From Desulfatitalea sp. (GTDB taxonomy: Bacteria > Desulfobacterota > Desulfobacteria > Desulfobacterales > Desulfosarcinaceae): a stretch of 18,762 nt of DNA. Location: the NCBI GenBank assembly GCA_013041835.1, contig JABDRH010000399.1, positions 1-18,762 of the forward strand. Reading direction: 5' to 3'. Under the pieces are notes generated by a model. The model was not told the origin of the DNA and did not search any database. It worked only from the letters and a program-made list of their open reading frames with translations. The position numbers and the translations under genes are program-made. Below are positions 13,342 through 18,762 of the stretch, piece by piece (within the stretch, counting starts at the first letter, position 1; each line of letters starts with the position of its first letter).

Positions 13342-14445
13342 CTATCGGCCCAGAATCGCACGCTGCAAATTCCCGGTTTTCTGGGCATACAGTTCCGGAA
13401 GGAACCGCTTTAAATCCTGCATTTCATAATTGATATGCGCTTCGAGCGCATCGACAAACGACTGAGGCGTCATTGCCGGAAGTACAGCGACGGAATGTAT
13501 TTTTATGCCGCCGGGTGTTTCTTTAAGGGTGTGGGTAAGCTGCCCCATCACCTCATTATCCGGGCTCATGAAACCCGCCCCGCCTTCGATTATGCTCAGA
13601 CAAAATTCAGTGTAATATGGCCAAATCATTTCCTTGATGGTAATGCGTGGACCGTAAGGCGTCATAGACATTTCATTCACGAAGTGCATCTCCGGCCACC
13701 ACAACCTGTAATTTTCCACCCCATTGATGGCCCACCAGTCCCACATCTCCATGGTAATACCCGCTATTTCCTGGTCGACGATCAGCTCAACCACATCACC
13801 CTCAGACGCTTTGTAAGCCTCATGCAAAACGTCATGTCCCGTTGGCGGTTGCTCATACAGTTCTGGATTCTCATACAGTTCCGGAAGAAATCTTGGCAGA
13901 TCCTGCACCTCATCATGAAAATGGTCTTCGAGTGCATCAATAAATGACTGGGGTGTCTTTGCCGGTAATGTATGCACCGCTTTTATAAGAACACCTTTGG
14001 ATGTCGGTGTAACTGATCCGTATACAGCGCCCATTACTTCGCCATCAGGGGATAAAAATTCCATGACGCCATCATGATCTATAAGAATTATAAATTCAGT
14101 ATAATATGGCCAAATCATTTCCTTGATGATTCCTCGAATTTCACCCTCCGGCGTCATATGCCTTTCCTCGACAAAGTGCATCTCGGGCCACCATAACCTG
14201 TAATAATCAGGAATATTTTGCCCCCACCACACAAACATCTCTAGTGAAATACCAACGACTTCCCTTTCACACACGGCATCCACCGTCTCACCCCCAGATT
14301 CTTCAAAAGCCTTTAGCAAGAGCTCATGTCCAGTGGGCGGAGGCGTTAGATTGACATTTTTTTCTTTTCTACACCCCAAAAACCCAAACAATAAGGAGAA
14401 AACTGCCATTATGCTTACGATGCGCCATAATCCCTTTGCCTTCAT
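13342..14445 (-). CDS. Lipoprotein with two tandem DAPG-hydrolase (PhlG)-like domains
   Basis: A 367-residue protein whose signal peptide (MKAKGLWRIV start) ends in the lipobox FGFLGC, with Cys25 for lipidation, so it is membrane-anchored and exported. The rest is two copies of a domain of about 157 residues (35-191 and 199-353), each starting PPTGH and sharing YRLWWPEMHF, IKEMIWPYYTEF, TPQSF and RFLPELY. The order W-W, RLWxPxxH, a middle Glu and HxxxE...FLPELY matches the 2,4-diacetylphloroglucinol hydrolase family, where two His and two Glu bind zinc. Candidates here are His90, Glu109 or Glu117, His175 and Glu179 in repeat one, and His254, Glu272 or Glu280, His337 and Glu341 in repeat two. 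Both repeats are shorter than PhlG. The substrate is unknown. The start at 14445 follows a GGGAGA site on the coding strand. Confidence 0.7.
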   Translation of the reverse strand: MKAKGLWRIVSIMAVFSLLFGFLGCRKEKNVNLTPPPTGHELLLKAFEESGGETVDAVCEREVVGISLEMFVWWGQNIPDYYRLWWPEMHFVEERHMTPEGEIRGIIKEMIWPYYTEFIILIDHDGVMEFLSPDGEVMGAVYGSVTPTSKGVLIKAVHTLPAKTPQSFIDALEDHFHDEVQDLPRFLPELYENPELYEQPPTGHDVLHEAYKASEGDVVELIVDQEIAGITMEMWDWWAINGVENYRLWWPEMHFVNEMSMTPYGPRITIKEMIWPYYTEFCLSIIEGGAGFMSPDNEVMGQLTHTLKETPGGIKIHSVAVLPAMTPQSFVDALEAHINYEMQDLKRFLPELYAQKTGNLQRAILGR

Positions 14446-14490
14446 CTTATTCTCCCTCTCCTTTCTTTTAATGTTAAAATGACTCAACAA

Positions 14491-14528
14491 GTTCAATTAC
14501 TGCTATACTTATTCAGCAATTATTGAAC
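14491..14528. promoter_or_regulatory. Inverted repeat upstream of the lipoprotein gene
   Basis: GTTCAATTACTGCT (14491-14504) and its imperfect partner ending ATTGAAC (14522-14528) match at 12 of 14 positions with about ten bases between. It lies 46 bases upstream of the minus-strand ATG at 14445, where a regulator site or a leader hairpin would be expected. No convincing -35/-10 pair could be assigned. Confidence 0.4.
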
Positions 14529-15054
14529 TGGTCAAAAGTCCGTTTACGAAAAAATATCACGCAACAAGCAAGAACCATCTAAAACTTTGATCTTATGAGA
14601 CTTCATATAATTTCGGCAGTAAAATTGCAGAATGCCGAAGGTTGGGAATGCGCATTATTCCTGACAGTTGCAGTCGCAAAGCTCTTTATCGAAACTTACC
14701 ACAGTTCAATGAGATGATGATCAGTATATTTGGAATAATGTCTAAAGCCTGGTCGTTCGTCTCACAAGAAAGCTTTTGTTGTCAAGAAATATTTTAATCC
14801 CATATCGAAAGACAACTCAAATTTCGGCAGTCCCGGCACGAAACCTCCTATGCCACACATGGTCCGTAACGATTGTACACCAATGTAGCACAAGAATTAA
14901 CCTACTCACCTGACTTCATCTCCCGCCCCCAAAATAATTGGGAAGACTTTACCCGCAATATAAAACGGCCGTTTCAGAACTTGAGCTGGCATAAAGATCG
15001 AAACTTAGTTTTTTAGCGGGAACAGGCGAATTGCATGCAGATACAATATATATG
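14529..15054. other. AT-rich spacer between divergent operons, no gene
   Basis: I see no coding region. ATTTCGGCAGT occurs twice in the same orientation (near 14610 and 14820), and AAACGGCCGTTT at 14963-14974 is a perfect 12-base palindrome. These may be regulatory or decayed sequence. No sigma-54-type GG/GC pair with correct spacing was found, although psp operons often use that factor. Confidence 0.4.
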
Positions 15055-15083
15055 TTGACAAATGTCATGCGTTTGTTTACACA
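15055..15083 (+). promoter_or_regulatory. Promoter of the psp/flotillin operon with overlapping dyad
   Basis: TTGACA (15055-15060) and TACACA (15078-15083) are separated by 17 bases; the -10 is weak. TGACA-AA-TGTCA at 15056-15067 is an inverted repeat that overlaps the -35, a typical place for a repressor to bind. The first gene of the operon begins about 45 bases downstream of the expected start point. Confidence 0.5.
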
Positions 15084-15094
15084 ATTTCTTAAAA

Positions 15095-15109
15095 ACCGTA
15101 CTGCACGGT
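15095..15109. promoter_or_regulatory. Second dyad in the psp/flotillin leader
   Basis: ACCGT-ACTGC-ACGGT has five-base perfect arms and sits just after the expected transcription start and before the AAGGAG site at 15121. It could be an operator or a small leader hairpin. Confidence 0.35.
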
Positions 15110-15132
15110 AAAGCTTTGAAAAGGAGTGCCCC

Positions 15133-15645
15133 ATGCCATCGAAACAAGTGACCATCAGCGCCCGAATTTCCCATGAAGATGCTGAATTTTTAAGTCAAAT
15201 GAAAATAAACGGCGCCGAAACGCCTAGCGATAAGTTGCGCGGACTGATCGCTGAAGCCAGACGCCGGCATAACACAAGCCTGGATTATGCCGGCAGCCTG
15301 CAGATGCTCCATGAGCTTATTTTTCCAATTATTCAACAGGTTCGCCAAAAGGAGGTTGATCATCAGGTCCATTCGGAGGTCATATCCCGTCTATCGGAAT
15401 GGGTGCCTGATACATTGGCATTTCTTATTTCATTTTTTCCTCAAACCAAAAGCCAAGACGATCTGCAAAATCTGCTCCAGTTGGAGCAAGGCTTGGTGAA
15501 GCGTTTGTTTCTGTTATTGGAGGCATTTTTGCAGTTGGCCATTTCAAGCCACTGCCCGTGTTATGAGCCGGATACGATTCAAAAAAGGATAAGGCCTGTG
15601 TTGGATTTATGTGGTATTATTGCAAATCGTCAACAAGCCCAATAA
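15133..15645 (+). CDS. Possible ribbon-helix-helix protein leading the psp operon
   Basis: A 170-residue protein I do not recognise as a named family. The first 45 residues (KQVTISARISHEDAEFL, then a Lys/Arg-rich helix ending EARRRH) have the beta-strand-plus-two-helix look of a ribbon-helix-helix DNA-binding domain. The remainder is helical and rich in Leu and Gln (HELIFPIIQQV, LLQLEQGLVKRLFLLLEAFL), with a Cys pair near SSHCPCYEP. AAGGAG at 15121-15126 is six bases before the ATG. The stop overlaps the ribosome site of pspA, so it is in the same operon. A role as autoregulator or as a PspA partner is inference from position and the two dyads upstream. Confidence 0.6.
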   Translation: MPSKQVTISARISHEDAEFLSQMKINGAETPSDKLRGLIAEARRRHNTSLDYAGSLQMLHELIFPIIQQVRQKEVDHQVHSEVISRLSEWVPDTLAFLISFFPQTKSQDDLQNLLQLEQGLVKRLFLLLEAFLQLAISSHCPCYEPDTIQKRIRPVLDLCGIIANRQQAQ

Positions 15646-15655
15646 GGAGCTTACT

Positions 15656-16348
15656 ATGAAAGAAAGAATCATCAAGCGCGTCGGACGAATTGTTAGCGGC
15701 AGCTTTAATTCCATAGTAGACGCCATAGAAAATGCCGCTCCCGAGACGGTGATGGCGGAAGCTGTTCGAGAGGTGGATGGGGCCATTGATGAACTAAGGG
15801 CCGAGTTGGGCAAAGTTGTGGCCAATAAGCATCTATCCAACATGCGATTAATGGAAGCCAATAAAAAACACGAGGACTTGACCGAAAAAATAGAACTTGC
15901 TCTCAAAGCCAAAAGGGAAGACCTGGCCGAAACGGCTGTCTCCCAACAACTTGATATTGAAGCACAGATACCGGTTTTGGAAGCCACCATCAAAGATTGC
16001 AGTGACCAGGAAAAGGAAATGGAAGGTTATGTCAACGCGCTGCTGGCAAAAAAAAGAGAAATGCAGGAAGAATTGCGCCAGTATCGGCAAAGCCGGGTGG
16101 AATCGCAAGCAGCGGATGAAACAGTTGATACTTCGACGAGCGGTAGTGGCGCCGGTATTGAAAGCCGTGTATCACAAGCGGAATCTGCCTTTGACCGCGT
16201 GATTGAAAAGGCCACCGGACTGCCGGGGACCGTCGGCAGCGGTGATCGCAAATCGGCTGCACAACTGGCTGAACTCGAATCCATGGCTCACAAGAACCGT
16301 ATCCAAGAACGCCTGGCCGCCATTAAGGGCAAAATGGAAAGTCGTTGA
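15656..16348 (+). CDS. pspA: PspA/IM30-family membrane-stress protein
   Basis: A 230-residue protein, the usual PspA length. PspA-family (ESCRT-III-like) proteins bind and stabilise damaged inner membrane as large helical oligomers. The N-terminal amphipathic helix (MKERIIKRVGRIVSGSFNSI) is followed by a long, almost uninterrupted coiled coil rich in Glu, Lys, Ala and Gln, with the typical AVREVDGAIDELRAEL segment. Near 160-190 a Gly/Ser/Thr-rich break precedes a final helix ending AAIKGKMESR. The ATG at 15656 has AAGGAG six bases upstream (15644-15649). Its TGA overlaps the start of the next gene (TGATG). Association with YqiJ and a flotillin suggests control of membrane domains, as in PspA-flotillin pairs elsewhere. 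Confidence 0.85.
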   Translation: MKERIIKRVGRIVSGSFNSIVDAIENAAPETVMAEAVREVDGAIDELRAELGKVVANKHLSNMRLMEANKKHEDLTEKIELALKAKREDLAETAVSQQLDIEAQIPVLEATIKDCSDQEKEMEGYVNALLAKKREMQEELRQYRQSRVESQAADETVDTSTSGSGAGIESRVSQAESAFDRVIEKATGLPGTVGSGDRKSAAQLAELESMAHKNRIQERLAAIKGKMESR

Positions 16349-17010
16349 TGGAATTTTTGTTTGCACAACAGAATATGCCGTTTGCCGTGGCTTTGGCCCT
16401 TATGTTTCTAATCGCCGTTTTGGAGGGCGTTACTACCGTTCTAGGCGCTGGGATTTCCGGCTTCTTGGATTCCTTGCTGCCGGAAATGAACTTTGACCTG
16501 GATATGGATGCGCCGGACATCCATACGAACACCCCCCTGACGCGCGTGTTGGGCTGGCTAAGATTCGGGCAGGTTCCCGCGCTCGTCATCATGGTCATCT
16601 TTTTAACTGCATTCGGCTTGCTCGGTTATGTGATACAGGCGGTTTCAGAAAACTTGACCGGTCACATGATGCCCGGCTTGCCTGCAAGCTGCTTTGCCCT
16701 GGTTTGTTCCTCGCCATTTGTCCGTGTGGGCGGCGGCATCCTGGCCAAAATTATGCCCAAAGATGAAACCGAAGCTGTTTCCGAACAGAGCTTTATCGGA
16801 CTCATAGCGGTCATCACATTGGGGACGGCCAAACCCGGCAAGGCTGCTCAGGGAAAACTAAAAGATCGTCATGGGCAAACGCATTATGTGATGATTGAAC
16901 CCGATGGGCATGAAGAGCAGTTCACGCAGGGAACGGAAGTATTGCTGGTAAAGCAACAAGGGGCGCTGTTTAAAGCCATTCTAAACACCAGTTCAGCGTT
17001 GATAGATTAA
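16348..17010 (+). CDS. yqiJ: YqiJ-like inner-membrane protein with OB-fold tail
   Basis: A 220-residue protein like E. coli YqiJ, an NfeD-related partner of flotillin-type proteins. Three hydrophobic segments are visible: about 8-35 (FAVALALMFLIAVLEGVTTV), 75-97 (VPALVIMVIFLTAFGLLGYV) and 110-130. The cytoplasmic tail from about 150 (FIGLIAVITLGTAKPGKAA, then GTEVLLVKQQG) fits the NfeD/OB-fold domain. The ATG at 16348 overlaps the pspA stop by one base and has no good ribosome site of its own, so translation is probably coupled. The flotillin gene follows 35 bases later, the same pairing as yqiJ-yqiK in E. coli. Confidence 0.75.
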   Translation: MEFLFAQQNMPFAVALALMFLIAVLEGVTTVLGAGISGFLDSLLPEMNFDLDMDAPDIHTNTPLTRVLGWLRFGQVPALVIMVIFLTAFGLLGYVIQAVSENLTGHMMPGLPASCFALVCSSPFVRVGGGILAKIMPKDETEAVSEQSFIGLIAVITLGTAKPGKAAQGKLKDRHGQTHYVMIEPDGHEEQFTQGTEVLLVKQQGALFKAILNTSSALID

Positions 17011-17045
17011 GTTGAATCAATACGATACGGAAAGGTGTGCGTAAA

Positions 17046-18762
17046 ATGGAAATGTTCAATATTGTCAATGCAACGATAATCGCCGCGGTACTGCTGATCG
17101 CCATGATTGCCATCGGTTTGATTTTATCCAGGCTGTATAAGCGTGCATCGAAAGAAGTCTCATTTGTGAGGACCGGGTTTGGCGGACAGAAGGTGATCAT
17201 GAACGGTGGCGCACTGCTGTTTCCTGTATTGCACGATTCCATCCCGGTCAATATGAACACATTGCGTTTGGAGGTCCAACGCGCAAATCAGCAGGCCCTG
17301 ATCACCCGTGACCGGATGCGTGTCGATGTTACAGCGGAGTTTTACGTGCGGGTTAAGCCAACCAAGGACGCCATTGCCAATGCCGCTCAAACACTCGGTT
17401 TAAAAACCATGCATCCGGATGAACTCAAGGCGCTGATTGAAGGCAAGTTTGTTGATGCGTTAAGAGCAGTTGCGGCTGAAATGGCCATGGAGGAGCTTCA
17501 CGAACAGCGGGTCGATTTTGTACAAAAAGTACAACAAGTCGTTTCTGAGGATCTTTTAAAGAATGGTCTGGAATTGGAATCCGTATCACTTACCGGGCTG
17601 GACCAAACGAGCAAGGAGTTTTTCAATCCGGACAATGCATTTGATGCCGAAGGTCTGACCAAGTTAACGGAGGCAATTGAGGAACGCCGTAAAAAGCGCA
17701 ATGATATTGAGCAGGATACCGAAGTGGCCATCGGCAACAAGAACCTGCAAGCCGAAAAGCAGAAGCTGGATATTGCCAGGGAAACAGAGTACGCCCGCAT
17801 GGAACAACAGCGTGAAGTTGAAATCCGCAGAGCAGCCCAGGATGCTGAAATCAAAAGTGAGCAGGCCAACAAGCAACGAGAAGCCCAACAGGCGGAAATC
17901 GAAGCGAAAAGGCAGGTGGACACATCCAATATTTCCGCTGAACGTTCCGTGGAAGAGGAACGGATTGAAAAAGATGTACAGTTGAAGGAGAAAGAAATTT
18001 CAGGTACCAAAGCCATTGAAACCGCTGAAATCGAACGCCGCAAGGCGGTGGAATTGACCGAACAAGACCGGGCCATTGCGATCGCCCAAAAATCAAAGGC
18101 GCAATCCGAGGCACAGGCCGAGGCCGATCGCGCCAGAGCGGCAGCAGTGAAGGCGGAGGAAGCCGTTTTAACGACACGTGAAACAGAAAAGGCGGAACGA
18201 GAAAAATCGGTGGAGCTTGTCGAAGCCCGCAAAGGGGCGGAACGTGAGGCAATCAAAATCAAGGTGGCGGCCGAGGCGGACAAATTCGCAGCCATCGATA
18301 AAGCCGAGGCGGTTCGCACGCTGGCCAATGCGGAAGCTGAAAGAATGCGTATTCAGGCCACTGGTGAAGCGGAATCCGAGAAGCTCAGGGCTGAAGCCGC
18401 AGCAAAAAAATATGCCGTGGAAGCCGAAGGCAAGCACGCCATTAACGAGGCCAGCAACATTCTTTCCGCCGAGCAGATCGCCATGCAGGTTAGATTGGCT
18501 TTAATCCGGCACTTGCCTGATATCATCAAGGAAAGCGTAAAGCCGATGGAACAGATCGACGGCATCAAAATATTCCAGATCGACGGTATCAATAGCAGCG
18601 CATCGGCAAACAGCGACGGCAAGGAAACGGCCGGCACCAATCTTGCCGATCAGGTCGTCAGCAGCGCCTTGCGCTATCGCGGACAAGCCCCTTTGGTCGA
18701 TATGCTGATGTCCGAAATCGGCCTAAGCGCCGGAGATGTTAATGGATTGACCCAGGTATTGA
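17046..18762 (+). CDS. yqiK: Flotillin-like SPFH protein (YqiK type), 3' end outside the window
   Basis: At least 572 codons are open and the frame runs off the end of the window, so the stop is not seen. E. coli YqiK is of similar length, so little is missing. An N-terminal membrane anchor (about 5-30, IIAAVLLIAMIAIGLIL) precedes the SPFH/band-7 domain, about 35-200 (VSFVRTGFGGQKVIMNGGAL, VTAEFYVRV, SVSLTGLDQT). Next is a very long Ala/Glu/Lys-rich flotillin coiled coil, about 215-480 (AERMRIQATGEAESEKLRAE), and a C-terminal region with DGIKIFQIDGI. Flotillins form scaffolds in ordered membrane patches. A GGAAAGG near 17029-17035 lies about ten bases before the ATG. The strong coding bias also creates long false open frames on the opposite strand. 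Confidence 0.9.
   Translation, partial: MEMFNIVNATIIAAVLLIAMIAIGLILSRLYKRASKEVSFVRTGFGGQKVIMNGGALLFPVLHDSIPVNMNTLRLEVQRANQQALITRDRMRVDVTAEFYVRVKPTKDAIANAAQTLGLKTMHPDELKALIEGKFVDALRAVAAEMAMEELHEQRVDFVQKVQQVVSEDLLKNGLELESVSLTGLDQTSKEFFNPDNAFDAEGLTKLTEAIEERRKKRNDIEQDTEVAIGNKNLQAEKQKLDIARETEYARMEQQREVEIRRAAQDAEIKSEQANKQREAQQAEIEAKRQVDTSNISAERSVEEERIEKDVQLKEKEISGTKAIETAEIERRKAVELTEQDRAIAIAQKSKAQSEAQAEADRARAAAVKAEEAVLTTRETEKAEREKSVELVEARKGAEREAIKIKVAAEADKFAAIDKAEAVRTLANAEAERMRIQATGEAESEKLRAEAAAKKYAVEAEGKHAINEASNILSAEQIAMQVRLALIRHLPDIIKESVKPMEQIDGIKIFQIDGINSSASANSDGKETAGTNLADQVVSSALRYRGQAPLVDMLMSEIGLSAGDVNGLTQVL

Noticed and set aside
17498..18328. Ser/Ala-rich minus-strand open frame of 276 codons
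   Set aside because: Shadow of the flotillin coiled coil, caused by its biased Ala/Glu/Lys codon use.
1..18762. CRISPR array, rRNA, tRNA or complete insertion sequence
   Set aside because: No regularly spaced identical repeats, no RNA gene signatures and no transposase frame were found on either strand.

Overview
The window looks like a chromosomal segment of an anaerobic proteobacterium-like organism, most likely a sulfate reducer of the Desulfobacterota (Desulfobacterales type). This is inferred from ferredoxin-linked 2-oxoacid oxidation placed beside amino-acid catabolism genes, moderate GC content and repeat-rich spacers. No rRNA, tRNA, CRISPR array or transposase is visible. The segment is unusual for its amount of gene decay and rearrangement.

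Region 1-2432: the end of an unrecognised gene, a repeat-bearing spacer, then a minus-strand wreck of a leucine or acyl-CoA degradation operon. Pieces of a biotin carboxylase, a methylcrotonyl-CoA-type carboxyltransferase and an isovaleryl-CoA-dehydrogenase-like enzyme are joined in one open frame. The 5' end carries a stop codon and a frameshift. A probable TetR-type regulator tail lies just upstream.

Region 2433-11648: a plus-strand catabolic operon. After a spacer with operator-like palindromes and a good sigma-70-type promoter come a class III aminotransferase, an ALDH7-type (aminoadipate-semialdehyde-like) dehydrogenase, and a 2-oxoacid:ferredoxin oxidoreductase alpha subunit with a fused beta-gamma subunit. 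Together these could turn an omega-amino acid, with lysine via 2-aminoadipate the best guess, into an acyl-CoA and reduced ferredoxin. The operon is split by about 3.2 kb holding a three-PAS hybrid histidine kinase, a MITE-like inverted repeat and dispersed repeats. Both edges of this block carry the same ALDH-tail/korA-head junction: at the left the ALDH is whole and the korA head is dead, and at the right the ALDH tail is dead and korA is whole.

Region 11649-14445: a minus-strand group of a tandem-duplicated lipoprotein resembling DAPG hydrolase (PhlG), a short-chain dehydrogenase broken by an in-frame stop, and a small four-helix membrane protein. A plus-strand scrap resembling signal peptidase I sits between the last two.

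Region 14446-18762: a spacer, then a plus-strand membrane-stress operon. It encodes a possible ribbon-helix-helix protein, PspA, a YqiJ/NfeD-like membrane protein and a YqiK-type flotillin that runs off the window. Its promoter overlaps a dyad, and a second dyad lies just downstream, which suggests repression, perhaps by its own first gene.
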